From contig CAZYSK010000004.1 in the NCBI GenBank assembly GCA_964649415.1, forward strand, positions 85,507-149,506: 64,000 nucleotides of DNA, written 5' to 3'. The position numbers and the translations under genes are program-made. Below are positions 42,339 through 50,971 of the stretch, piece after piece; within the stretch, counting starts at the first letter, position 1, and each line of letters begins with the position of its first letter. Origin of the DNA: CAZYSK01 sp964649415. GTDB lineage: Bacteria > Chloroflexota > Anaerolineae > B4-G1. The notes beneath the pieces are model-generated. The model searched no databases. It worked only from the letters and a program-made list of their open reading frames with translations, and was not told the DNA's origin.

Positions 42339-44186
42339 TTGCTAGCTGAGTTACACGTCCGGGATTTCGCCATCATTGACGATTTGCATCTGGTTTTCTC
42401 TCCGGGCTTCACCGCGCTGACCGGCGAGACAGGTGCGGGCAAGTCTATCATCATTGATGCAGTGGAACTGGTCTTGGGAGGGCGCTCGGAGAGCGCCGCC
42501 GTGCGCGCTGGAGCCGACCGCGCCATTGTTGAGGCCACGTTCCAGTTGGGACCGGAACAGCACGCTGCGATTGACCCGGTGCTGGAACGCGAGGCACTTG
42601 AGGGAGACACGCCGGGCCTCCTGTCCCTGGGGCGCGAGGTGCGGGCCAGCGGGCGGAGCGTCTCTCGCGTCAACGGCCGCGCCGTCACCCTGGCACTGCT
42701 GCGGGAGGTGGCCGAGGGGTTGGTGGACATCCACGGCCAGAGTGAGCATCTCTCGCTGCTGCGAGTGCGCACCCATGCTGATCTGCTGGATCGTTTTGCG
42801 GACCTGGGGCCACTGCGTGCCCGTGTGGCGGATTTGGTGGGTCGGGTTCGGGCGGTGCAGCGCGAGTTGACGTCGCTCCTGAGGCGAGGACAGGAGTTGG
42901 CACACCGGGCTGACCTGCTGCAGTTCCAAATCGACGAGATCGGTGCGGCGGTCCTTGAGCCTGGCGAAGAACCGGAGTTGATCGCAGAGCGGGCACGGCT
43001 GGCCAACGCCGAGCAACTGTCCTCATTGAGCGGCGAGGCCCTCCTGGCGCTTGAGCAGGGGGCAGATGAGACCATCGCCGTGTCGGACTTGCTGGGGAAA
43101 GCGCTCCGTGCTGTGGAGGCGCTGGCGCGCATTGACCCGACGTTGGAACCCCAGTTGCGAACTGCCGAGAACGTCAATTACCAGATTGAGGAGTTGGCGG
43201 GAAGCCTGCGCAGCTATCGAGAGCAGGTGGAGTACAACCCTCGGCGTCTCCAGGACGTGGAGGATCGCCTGGCTTTGATTCGACGTTTGGAGCGCAAGTA
43301 CGGTGCGACGATCCCTGACGTGTTGGCCTACGCCGAGAACGCGGCCCAAGAACTGGATACCATCACCCACAGTGACGAGCGCGTGGTTGAGCTACGGGTG
43401 GAGGAGGAGCGACTACTGCGAGAACTGGGCACGGCGGCGTTGGCGCTTTCGATGCAACGGCGCGAGGTGGCCCAACGCCTGGCGCTGAGTATTGAGCAGG
43501 AACTGCGAGATTTGCGCATGGAAGGGGCGCGCTTTGGCGTGCACTTCGAGTGGCGCGAGGATGCGGACGGTGTGGCATTGCCCCAGTCGCTCTCCGGTCT
43601 CCGTTTTCAGGTCTTGGCCTCAGGGCCAGAGGTACTGGACACCGCTGGCGCGGAGCCTGACACGCCGCCGCGGGTGGCCTTCGATACTTCCGGCATCGAC
43701 CGCATCGAGTTTCTCGTTTCTCCGAATCCTGGTGAGCCCTTGAAACCGCTGGTGAAGGTTGCCTCAGGAGGCGAGACCTCCCGTCTGATGCTGGCACTCA
43801 AGACGGTTCTCTCCCGCGCTGACGGGACGCCGACGTTGATCTTCGACGAGATTGACCAGGGCATCGGTGGACGCGTGGGAACAACAGTGGGCGAGAAACT
43901 GTGGAATCTCTCGTTGGGGTCGAGCGGTTTGAGTCATCAAGTGCTGTGCGTGACTCATCTCCCGCAGTTGGCCGGTTTTGGAGACGTGCACTTCCGCGTC
44001 GAGAAACATGTGGAGAGTACCGGGACCGGCGAGCGCACGCTAACGCGGGTCAGGCGGCTGGACGGTGAACCGCGAGTGGACGAGCTGGCCCAGATGCTGG
44101 GTGGGGGTGGCATGGCGGCACGTCGCAGCGCAGAGGAGATCCTGGAGCATGTGGCCAGGCGCAAGGACTCGGTCGAGAAGCGGTAG
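42339..44186 (+). CDS. recN: DNA repair protein RecN (615 aa)
   Basis: TTG start, strongly supported by AGGAGGG immediately upstream. SMC-like ATPase: Walker A GETGAGKS (about 29-36), SRVNGRAVTLALLREV, DIHGQSEHLSLL, coiled coils in the middle, then the signature (VASGGETSRLMLALKTVL), Walker B (LIFDEIDQGIGGRVG) and the switch His region (VLCVTHLPQLAGFGDVHFRVEK). It joins DNA ends during double-strand-break repair. Confidence 0.96.
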   Translation: MLAELHVRDFAIIDDLHLVFSPGFTALTGETGAGKSIIIDAVELVLGGRSESAAVRAGADRAIVEATFQLGPEQHAAIDPVLEREALEGDTPGLLSLGREVRASGRSVSRVNGRAVTLALLREVAEGLVDIHGQSEHLSLLRVRTHADLLDRFADLGPLRARVADLVGRVRAVQRELTSLLRRGQELAHRADLLQFQIDEIGAAVLEPGEEPELIAERARLANAEQLSSLSGEALLALEQGADETIAVSDLLGKALRAVEALARIDPTLEPQLRTAENVNYQIEELAGSLRSYREQVEYNPRRLQDVEDRLALIRRLERKYGATIPDVLAYAENAAQELDTITHSDERVVELRVEEERLLRELGTAALALSMQRREVAQRLALSIEQELRDLRMEGARFGVHFEWREDADGVALPQSLSGLRFQVLASGPEVLDTAGAEPDTPPRVAFDTSGIDRIEFLVSPNPGEPLKPLVKVASGGETSRLMLALKTVLSRADGTPTLIFDEIDQGIGGRVGTTVGEKLWNLSLGSSGLSHQVLCVTHLPQLAGFGDVHFRVEKHVESTGTGERTLTRVRRLDGEPRVDELAQMLGGGGMAARRSAEEILEHVARRKDSVEKR

Positions 44187-44215
44187 GTGCGCACGGTGAT
44201 CCGGGAACCTGAGAC

Positions 44216-46792
44216 GTGATTCCTCAAGAGTTGAACCTCATCAACTTCATGTGCTATCGCCAGGCGGTGTTGGATTTCCGTGGGATCCACGTCGCCTGCT
44301 TGGTCGGTGACAACGGCGCAGGCAAGTCGGCGTTGCTCGATGCCATCACCTGGGCAGTCTGGGGAAAGGCGCGGGCCAGGCGCGACGATGAACTGATTCA
44401 CCTGGGTGAGGACGAGATGGCGGTCGAGTTCACGTTCGGATTGGGTGAACAGACCTGTCGGGTGTTGCGTCGGCGCAAGGCCGGGAAGCGCGGGAGAACC
44501 GTCCTCGACTTCCAGATGCAGGATCTGCCCCCTGGCGCGGATGACAGCGGGGAGGGCGGTGGACCGTGGCGTTCCGTTGCCGAGAGCAGCATACGGGCCA
44601 CGCAGGCGAAGATTGAACGCACCCTGAGGCTGGACTACGATACCTTCATCAACTCGGCGTTTCTCCGCCAGGGCCGGGCAGACGAATTCACCGTGAAGAC
44701 CGCAGCCGAGCGGAAACGCGTATTGGGGGACATACTGGGGCTGGATCGCTGGGCCGTGTACGAAGAACGGGCCAAGGAACGGGCGCGCCAAGCCCAGGCC
44801 GAAGCGGAGATGATCGAACTCCGCTTGCGTGAGATAGATGCCGAGTTGGCCCGGCGGCCTGAGTATGAGTCGGCACTTCAAACGGCTCAGGCGAGTGTCG
44901 AGGAACTGAGCACTGTGCTCCAGAAAGCCCAGGCAGCCTATCAACGGGTTGAGTCTGTGCGGACAGAACTCCGCCACGTGCAGGCGCGCATGGTTGACCT
45001 GGATGCGCAGGTTGCCCAGGCAGAGCGGGAACTGCGCGCGTTGGACGAGGAACGCGTGGAGCGAGCGCGAAAGCTGGCCGAGCACGAGAGCCTGCTGGAA
45101 CAGGCAGATGAAATCGAGGCTGGATACCTGGCCTACCAACAAGCGGTGGAGCAAGAACAGGCGCTCGGTGCTAAGCTGCGCCAGTCGGTCGAGCTCAACG
45201 GACGGCGGGTGGATCTGGAGGCGCGGATCACCGAGGCGCGGCACCAGATTGAGACGGAGCGCGAGGTTGTCGCGCAGCGCGTTGTCGAGCTGGAGAGCCG
45301 CCTGACCGCGGAGGCAGTCCGGGCTGAATATGCACAGGTGAGGGCACGGCTGGCCCATCTTGCTCAATTGTCCGAGGGCCGGGAGGCAGCGCGGGAAGAC
45401 CTGGTGCGGATCGCCGAGGAGCAGGCAGAGTTGCAGGCGCGCAACAAGTCGTTGCGGGCAGAGATGGATGCACTCAAGGAGAAAATCGCGCTGTTGGAAC
45501 GAGCGGGGGCCGAGTGTCCCCTCTGTAAGCAATCCCTCACAGACGAGTGCCGGTTGGAGTTGCTTGACCATTTCCAGACTGAGGGGCAAGTCAGGGGAGA
45601 TGCCTATCGCGCGAATCAAGCGCTGGTGGGGGACCTGGTCGCGCGGGCGCAAGCACTGCGGAAACAGATCGCCGAAAGCGATCGGACACTGCGTGATCTG
45701 CAGACACTGCAGCGCCGGGAGGCGGCCCTGGCCGAGCGGATTGATCGAGGGCGGGATGCGGCAGATGCGCTGGAGGATGCCCAGAAACAGTTAGCCAAAC
45801 TAGAGCAACGGCTGTCTGCAGAGGAGTACGCCCTCTCAGTACAGGCTGATCTGGCACAGGTCTTGGCCCAGGCAGAACAGTTGGGCTATGAGGCGGCGGC
45901 CCACGATGCGGCGCGTCAGGCGGTTGCCGATGGGCGAGTTTCCGCGGAGCGGAAGGCGCAATTGGACGCTGCGCGGGCGGGAGTGGAGGAAGAGCGGGCT
46001 GCGCTGGGGCGGCTCGGAGAGCGTGTGCAACAGTGGATGGGACAGGTTGAGGCCGAGCGAGCCCGCCGGGTGGCGCTGGATGACGAGGCCGACCAACTCC
46101 GGGAGCGCTTGAAAGATGCCCCCGCTGTCGAGGCTGAGTTGCGGCGCTTGCGCGGCGAAGAGGCTTCTGCACGCCAGCAATTGGGCGCGTCGCAGCAGCG
46201 CTTGGAAGCGTGCAAGACACTTGAGCGTCAGCGGGAGGAGCGGGCCAAGCGGTTGGGCGAGTTGGTGACCGGGCGGTCTATCTACGATGAACTCAAGACA
46301 GCTTTTGGCGTCCGGGGTGTGCCGGCGATGATTATCGAGGCAGCGGTGCCGGAGATCGAGGCGGAGGCGAATCATCTCTTGGCGCGGATGACGGGAGGGC
46401 GCATGCACGTGCGCTTCGATACGCAGCGCGAGACGCAGGCGGGCGATGTGCGAGAGACGTTGGAGATCAAGATCGCCGACGAACTGGGAACTCGCGAGTA
46501 CTTGCTCTATTCAGGGGGAGAGGCATTTCGGGTCAACTTCGCCATCCGCATCGCGCTCTCCAAACTCCTGGCTCGCCGCGCAGGGGCGCAACTGCAGACG
46601 TTGGTCATTGACGAGGGGTTTGGCACGCAAGACACCCAGGGTCGCCAGCGGCTGGTCGAGGCGATCAACGCGATTCAGGACGACTTCGCGCGTGTGTTGG
46701 TGGTCACGCACATTGATGAATTGAAGGATTCTTTCCCGGTCCGTATCGAAGTGACCAAGATGCCTGTAGGGTCGGTGGTCGAGGTGATGTAG
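44216..46792 (+). CDS. sbcC: SbcC/Rad50-like ATPase (858 aa)
   Basis: GTG start at MIPQELNLINFMCYRQAVLDF. Walker A is GDNGAGKSALLDAITWAVWG (about 32-50), with QGRADEFTVKTAAERKRVLGDIL just after. Two long coiled coils flank a zinc hook Cys-Pro-Leu-Cys at residues 434-437. The C-terminal half carries LYSGGEAFRVNFAIRIALSKLL, LVIDEGFGTQD and VVTHIDEL. The partner nuclease SbcD/Mre11 is not adjacent or anywhere in the window. Last gene of the nadK operon, convergent to the 46854 gene. Confidence 0.93.
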   Translation: MIPQELNLINFMCYRQAVLDFRGIHVACLVGDNGAGKSALLDAITWAVWGKARARRDDELIHLGEDEMAVEFTFGLGEQTCRVLRRRKAGKRGRTVLDFQMQDLPPGADDSGEGGGPWRSVAESSIRATQAKIERTLRLDYDTFINSAFLRQGRADEFTVKTAAERKRVLGDILGLDRWAVYEERAKERARQAQAEAEMIELRLREIDAELARRPEYESALQTAQASVEELSTVLQKAQAAYQRVESVRTELRHVQARMVDLDAQVAQAERELRALDEERVERARKLAEHESLLEQADEIEAGYLAYQQAVEQEQALGAKLRQSVELNGRRVDLEARITEARHQIETEREVVAQRVVELESRLTAEAVRAEYAQVRARLAHLAQLSEGREAAREDLVRIAEEQAELQARNKSLRAEMDALKEKIALLERAGAECPLCKQSLTDECRLELLDHFQTEGQVRGDAYRANQALVGDLVARAQALRKQIAESDRTLRDLQTLQRREAALAERIDRGRDAADALEDAQKQLAKLEQRLSAEEYALSVQADLAQVLAQAEQLGYEAAAHDAARQAVADGRVSAERKAQLDAARAGVEEERAALGRLGERVQQWMGQVEAERARRVALDDEADQLRERLKDAPAVEAELRRLRGEEASARQQLGASQQRLEACKTLERQREERAKRLGELVTGRSIYDELKTAFGVRGVPAMIIEAAVPEIEAEANHLLARMTGGRMHVRFDTQRETQAGDVRETLEIKIADELGTREYLLYSGGEAFRVNFAIRIALSKLLARRAGAQLQTLVIDEGFGTQDTQGRQRLVEAINAIQDDFARVLVVTHIDELKDSFPVRIEVTKMPVGSVVEVM

Positions 46793-46853
46793 GCGGGGTA
46801 GGGTGGTGCCTGGCTGGCTGCATCAGGCATGCCGGGGACCTGATAGGTTGGCC

Positions 46854-47444
46854 TCACTGAGCCCGACGGGACGCACGGCGATTCTCCCAGTTGTGGCGGA
46901 ATGTGTCCAGTTGCCGGGAGAGCGCCATCCAGTCCTCGACCAGGAGAACGAAACCGGTGGTATTCGGAGCCAGAAGGTAGGGGCTGAACCACAGCCGCAG
47001 CCACGTCTTGCTGAAGGGGTACTTTGATATCTCTACCACCAAGGCGGTTTTCCTCCAATAGGGCATCAGCCAGCGCTGCCGGGCCACCTTCTCTTTCGCG
47101 GGATCGAAGACCTGGTGAAAGGTGCTGGGACGTACGATCTTGATCCGGCTGTAAGAGATGACCAATGGGTACAGGGGGGTCTGGATACGCAGGTGTTTGG
47201 GTCTGCATTGCACACAGGCCGTTCGTTTGGCCAGTTGGGCGTAGATCAGGATGACGAGGGAAACAACAGCGGGGACGAGAGCGAGCAAGCTGAATCGGGC
47301 GGAGATGATCGGGATCAGGGGCGCATACCACCAGAGTGCAATCGAGGCCGGTATGATCAAGATGCAGGGCCAGGCCCAGCGTTGCCACATGCGCTCGTAG
47401 ATCAGCAGACGAAACCGGTTCCCTCGGCTGTGTCGTTTGGCCAT
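46854..47444 (-). CDS. Two-helix membrane protein with PH-like C-terminus (196 aa)
   Basis: Start at MAKRHSRGNRFR, with GGGGGGAAGAG upstream; the longer frame to 47618 would run through the promoter. Two membrane helices (CILIIPASIALWWYAPLIPI and LLALVPAVVSLVILIYAQL) are followed by about 110 soluble residues (CRPKHLRIQTPLYPLVISYSRIKIVRPSTF) resembling bacterial PH/YdbS-like domains. Function unknown. Confidence 0.65.
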   Translation of the reverse strand: MAKRHSRGNRFRLLIYERMWQRWAWPCILIIPASIALWWYAPLIPIISARFSLLALVPAVVSLVILIYAQLAKRTACVQCRPKHLRIQTPLYPLVISYSRIKIVRPSTFHQVFDPAKEKVARQRWLMPYWRKTALVVEISKYPFSKTWLRLWFSPYLLAPNTTGFVLLVEDWMALSRQLDTFRHNWENRRASRRAQ

Positions 47445-47528
47445 ACCGTCTCTTCCCCCCTCTGAGTGGCCGGCAATGTTGACAAAGGTTTGCCGTGGCA
47501 GACAGAGATGAGTCCAACTATTGCCAAT

Positions 47529-47557
47529 AGTATACCATTCGCTGAAGAGATGGACAA
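47529..47557 (-). promoter_or_regulatory. Promoter of the 46854 gene
   Basis: Minus strand TTGTCC (47557-47552), 17-bp spacer, TATACT (47534-47529). Confidence 0.65.
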
Positions 47558-47602
47558 GCAAATGTGATGCTCCTGCGAAGTCTGTTTGCCGGTGCCAAGT
47601 GG

Positions 47603-47631
47603 TTGACTTGCGCGCCAATAGAAGGTATAAT
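47603..47631 (+). promoter_or_regulatory. Promoter of the DUF4388-GTPase unit
   Basis: TTGACT (47603-47608), 17-bp spacer, TATAAT (47626-47631). Confidence 0.88.
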
Positions 47632-47750
47632 CGGTGCCTAGAGAGTCTTACGCGAGTCTAAGTGAGCCGCTTCTTCTCCTCTCGCATGGGTTGCGCGGAG
47701 AATAACAGGGTCGAGAATCTGCGATTTTCGCGGTCGCAGCGGAGGTATGT

Positions 47751-48581
47751 ATGGCGCTGAAGGGGAATCTGCGAGATTTCAGCACAACCCAGTTGCTCAA
47801 CCTGATTAACCTGGCCCGCAAGACGGGTATGCTGACTATTGACACGCGCGAAGCACAGGCTCGGCTCTGTTTCAAGGAGGGCAAGCTCATCTATGCAGTG
47901 CTAGATGGGAAAGATGAGCACCTGACCGCGATGCTTCAACGGTCTGGCAGGCTCACGGGAGAGCAAGCCCGTGCGATTGAGGCCCGCGCTGACATCAAGA
48001 ATGACAAAGAGCTGGGCCTATTGCTGATGAACGCGGGCTATGTAAGCAAAGAAGACATTGTGCGGAGTGTGCGGACATACATTTTGAACAACGTCTATCC
48101 CCTGTTTACCTGGCCAGACGGGACGTTCCGCTTCGAGGCGAACAAGCTGCCGTTCAAGAATCGCATCACGATTCCGATCAATCTTGAGAACGTGATTATG
48201 GAAGGCAGTCGTCGCTTGAAAGAGTGGGAACGGCTGCAGGAAGAGTTGCCCGACCTCGACGTGGCTCTCCGGTTTGCCGATCGCCCCGATGCACGTCTCC
48301 GCGATATCAATCTCAGTGTTCAGGAATGGCGAGTCGTTTCCTTCATCAACCCACGCAATACCGTCCGCCAGATCGCGCAATATAACAACATGAGCGATTT
48401 TCAGATTCGCAAAATTGTGTACGGTTTGCTTCAGGCAGGTCTGGTGGAGTTGGTGAGGTCGGCGGGAGCGGCTGCACCAGCAGCGCCTGGAGGGACTGGT
48501 CAGTCGCCTATGACAATGCGCCGTCCAGCCGTCAAGCGAGGGGTTGTCGAGCGGTTGGTTGATTTCTTCCAGAGAACCTGA
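47751..48581 (+). CDS. DUF4388 (PATAN-like) domain protein with winged helix (276 aa)
   Basis: GGAGG lies 5 bp before the ATG. Residues 1-170 match DUF4388/PATAN: LRDFSTTQLLNLINLARKTGMLTI, ARLCFKEGKLIYAVLDGK, ELGLLLMNAGYVSKEDI and FTWPDGTFRFEANKLP. Residues about 190-240 look like a small winged helix (WRVVSFINPRNTVRQIAQYNNMSDFQIRKIVYGLLQAGLVE). PATAN domains occur with phototaxis, gliding and GTPase systems. The stop is 2 bp before an MglA-like GTPase gene. Confidence 0.88.
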   Translation: MALKGNLRDFSTTQLLNLINLARKTGMLTIDTREAQARLCFKEGKLIYAVLDGKDEHLTAMLQRSGRLTGEQARAIEARADIKNDKELGLLLMNAGYVSKEDIVRSVRTYILNNVYPLFTWPDGTFRFEANKLPFKNRITIPINLENVIMEGSRRLKEWERLQEELPDLDVALRFADRPDARLRDINLSVQEWRVVSFINPRNTVRQIAQYNNMSDFQIRKIVYGLLQAGLVELVRSAGAAAPAAPGGTGQSPMTMRRPAVKRGVVERLVDFFQRT

Positions 48582-48583
48582 CA

Positions 48584-49120
48584 ATGCAGATCGTCAAAAT
48601 AGTCGTTACCGGCCCTTTCTCTGCGGGCAAGACGCAGTTCATTCAGTCTGTTAGCGAGATTGACGTCGTTGCGACGGAGAAGCCGATTTCCAGCGACGAG
48701 GAGCGCATCAAGACTCATACCACAGTGGCGATGGACTTTGGACGCATCACCGTGGACAAGGATCTGGTGCTCTATCTGTTCGGCACTCCGGGGCAGCGAC
48801 GTTTCGATTTCATGTGGGAAATCCTGGCTGAGGGCATGCTGGGCTTTGTGGTGCTGCTGGATAGTATACGTCCAGAGACTTTCCGCGAGGCGCGCAGCAT
48901 TCTGGATACCTTTCGATCATACGCTTCTGTGCCCTACGTGGTTGCTGCCAATAAACAGGACTTGGAGGATGCTTGGTCGCCTGAAGACCTGCGTATTGCG
49001 CTTCGCATTCCTCAAGACATCAAGGTGCTGCCCTGTGTGGCGCATGACCGGCAGAGTGTCCAGCAGGTCTTGCTGGAACTCCTGTTTTCGGTCCTTGAGC
49101 TATTGGATGAGCAAGGTTAA
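48584..49120 (+). CDS. MglA-like small Ras-type GTPase (178 aa)
   Basis: G1 is GPFSAGKT (residues 10-17), G3 reads FGTPGQRRFDFMW, and G4 is NKQDL. The T-x-P-G-Q form of G3 fits the bacterial MglA/Rup branch. Such GTPases switch polarity or motility machinery. The G2 region (SSDEERIKTHTTVAMDFG) has conserved Thr residues. It is tightly coupled to the DUF4388 gene and followed by a terminator. Confidence 0.9.
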   Translation: MQIVKIVVTGPFSAGKTQFIQSVSEIDVVATEKPISSDEERIKTHTTVAMDFGRITVDKDLVLYLFGTPGQRRFDFMWEILAEGMLGFVVLLDSIRPETFREARSILDTFRSYASVPYVVAANKQDLEDAWSPEDLRIALRIPQDIKVLPCVAHDRQSVQQVLLELLFSVLELLDEQG

Positions 49121-49218
49121 GGATGTGTATTGGGGCGGGAACGCCGTCCTGTAGCCGGGGTCCGTATTGTGTAGGATGACGCAGATTCTGGCGTGCGTTT
49201 CTATGCACGTTTTCCCGG

Positions 49219-49259
49219 CGGTCGAACCATGCGGGATGGCAGGTTCGACCGTTGTGTTT
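49219..49259 (+). terminator. Rho-independent terminator of the DUF4388-GTPase unit
   Basis: CGGTCGAACC (49219-49228) and GGTTCGACCG (49242-49251) form a perfect 10-bp stem with a 13-base loop, followed by TTGTGTTT. Confidence 0.88.
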
Positions 49260-49270
49260 AGTTAGAGACC

Positions 49271-49335
49271 GTAACCTCGCTTTAACGAAACTGCAATGCT
49301 TTGTAAACTCTATTCGAACAGTTCCATGATATATT
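49271..49335 (+). promoter_or_regulatory. Direct-repeat operator-promoter, copy 4 (four phased units)
   Basis: GTAAC (49271-49275), TTAAC (49282-49286), GCAAT (49293-49297) and TAAAC (49304-49308) keep exact 11-bp phase; 21 bp later comes TATATT (49330-49335). The third and fourth units are degenerate, but phase and spacing match the other three sites. Confidence 0.7.
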
Positions 49336-49426
49336 AAACTAGATGTGGTGTTCGCTTGACTGTTAGAATGGGTTTGCTGACCCTTGGTAGTTACATGGGC
49401 AGTATAGTCGCTGCCAACGGTGCGTT

Positions 49427-50242
49427 ATGAGCTCAATCGTTACTGATCGGGGCTTGGTCCACTACGAAACCTCGGGCCGTGGGCGACCGGTTATCCTGCT
49501 GCACGGCTGGCTAGAATCCTGGGTCCCCTGGAGGGGCACCATGGAGGCTTTGGCCACCAGCTACAAGACCTATGCGCTGGATTTCTGGGGCTTCGGTGAA
49601 TCTGGGAAGCAGACCGGCAGTTTCGAGGTCGTGGATTACGTGGAGATGGTAAATCAGCTCATGGAGCGCCTGGGAATCGAGCAAGCCCCCGTCATCGGCC
49701 ATTCCATGGGTGGCACTGTCTCGCTTGCTCTGGTGCTGCAGTACCCCGATCGGGTTCAGAAAGTGGCGGTGGTGGGCTCCCCAATTGTTGGCGACGGACT
49801 AGCTCTCTTCCTGCGCCTGGCAGCGCGGCGCTCCCTGGCGAGCTTGGCCTATAGGGTGCCCGGCGCTCTGCCGCTGGGTGTCCGGCTATTCTCTCCATTC
49901 TTGGCTCGGGATTGGAAGACCTGGTACAAGATGTTCGAGCAAGACCTATCGCGCACGACTCTGGAATCCTTCCACTATAGCATTGCCTCGCTGCGCGAGA
50001 CGGACCTGCGCGCGCGACTGGGTGACATCCGGGTGCCTGCACTCGGTATCTACGGTCGGGTGGATCGCATTGTCGACCCGAAGCAGGGTGGCGTGTTGGC
50101 ACAGGGTACGCCGACGGCTACCGTGCGCTACTTCGAGCGTTCGGGCCATTTCCCGATGTTGGATGAGTCTGAGCGCTTCTATCAGACGGTGAGTGAGTTC
50201 TTGGATGGTCAGTCTGGCCCACATTCGTCCGGGACGATGTGA
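49427..50242 (+). CDS. Alpha/beta hydrolase, catalytically complete (271 aa)
   Basis: Oxyanion region HGWLESW, nucleophile S93 in GHSMGG, an acid Asp in GRVDRIVDP and catalytic His in SGHFPML. The lid region lies at about 125-190. The fold fits small esterases, lactonases or haloperoxidase-like enzymes; substrate unknown. It heads the eight-gene cluster under the four-unit operator. It is clearly paralogous to the gene at 60666 (same N-terminal I-V..GLVHYE/GLIHYE start, same Ser/Ala position). Confidence 0.88.
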   Translation: MSSIVTDRGLVHYETSGRGRPVILLHGWLESWVPWRGTMEALATSYKTYALDFWGFGESGKQTGSFEVVDYVEMVNQLMERLGIEQAPVIGHSMGGTVSLALVLQYPDRVQKVAVVGSPIVGDGLALFLRLAARRSLASLAYRVPGALPLGVRLFSPFLARDWKTWYKMFEQDLSRTTLESFHYSIASLRETDLRARLGDIRVPALGIYGRVDRIVDPKQGGVLAQGTPTATVRYFERSGHFPMLDESERFYQTVSEFLDGQSGPHSSGTM

Positions 50243-50312
50243 TCGGGTCGAGGCTGACAGAATAGGACGAACTGAACGTGGTTTCGTCGGCCGGGCGGGG
50301 ATAAGCGTTCGC

Positions 50313-50963
50313 ATGACAGATGAGCCGAGACTGGAAACTCAGGGACCACCGCGGTATTTCTTTCCCAACAAAATGGGACGGATTATGCTCCTGGCGGTCG
50401 AGGAGGTGATGGGGCGGAATGGACTGAATGCGGTCCTGAATCTGGCTCGCCTCCAGCATCGCATCGGCAATTACCCACCCAACAACTTCGCCAGAGAGTT
50501 CTCCTTCAATGAGGTTGGGCAGTTGCTCCAGGCTTTGGATGAGATGTACGGCCCGCGCGGTGGACGTGGCTTGGCGCGGCGTGCTGGACACTCTTGTTTC
50601 AAGTTTGGGGTTAAGGACTTCGGTCCGATGTTGGGTATCGCGGATCTGACTTTCCGCGTCCTGCCCTTGGGGATGAAGCTCAAGGTGGGGTTCGAGGTTC
50701 TAGCTCAGACGTTCAACAAGTTCACCGATCACCTGGTGCGGTTGGGCGAAGACGAGAAGTATTTTCATTGGATCATGGAACGTTGCGGCACATGTTGGGG
50801 GCGTACGTGTGAAGCTCCCTGCTGTCATCTGGCTGTTGGCATTCTGGAGGAAGGTCTGTATTGGGTCAGCGGTGGCAAGAATTTCGTTGTCGAGGAGATC
50901 TCTTGTATCGCCGTCGGAGATCCTACCTGCACGATCCTGGTTAACAAGCGTCCATTGGACTGA
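50313..50963 (+). CDS. V4R (4-vinyl reductase) domain protein (216 aa)
   Basis: Start at MTDEPRLETQ; the frame is open upstream but overlaps the hydrolase. The C-terminal 130 residues match V4R: a helical FAREFSFNEVGQLLQAL segment and SCFKFGVKDF, then a Cys cluster C158-x2-C161-x4-C166-x3-C170-C171, HLAVGILEEGLYWVSGG and VVEEISCIAVGDPTCTI. V4R domains are predicted small-hydrophobic-ligand sensors related to bacteriochlorophyll BchJ and Mer/phenol regulators. The Cys cluster probably binds a metal. Nine bp from the next gene. Confidence 0.85.
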   Translation: MTDEPRLETQGPPRYFFPNKMGRIMLLAVEEVMGRNGLNAVLNLARLQHRIGNYPPNNFAREFSFNEVGQLLQALDEMYGPRGGRGLARRAGHSCFKFGVKDFGPMLGIADLTFRVLPLGMKLKVGFEVLAQTFNKFTDHLVRLGEDEKYFHWIMERCGTCWGRTCEAPCCHLAVGILEEGLYWVSGGKNFVVEEISCIAVGDPTCTILVNKRPLD

Positions 50964-50971
50964 ATCGGCCC

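Larger units (their letters stand above)
47445..47750. other. Divergent intergenic region
   Basis: 306 bp containing one promoter per strand and a leader of about 113 bases before the DUF4388 gene; no further gene or RNA is apparent. Confidence 0.55.
49121..49426. other. Intergenic region before the signalling/lipid cluster
   Basis: 306 bp. It contains the GTPase-unit terminator and the fourth direct-repeat operator-promoter; no gene is apparent. Confidence 0.6.

Noticed and set aside
46803..46835. Terminator between sbcC and the convergent gene
   Set aside because: Only a weak TGCCTG/CAGGCA pairing and no T-tract.
46675..47517. 280-codon minus-strand frame overlapping the end of sbcC
   Set aside because: It overlaps sbcC and the better-supported two-helix membrane protein gene, with no domain signature.
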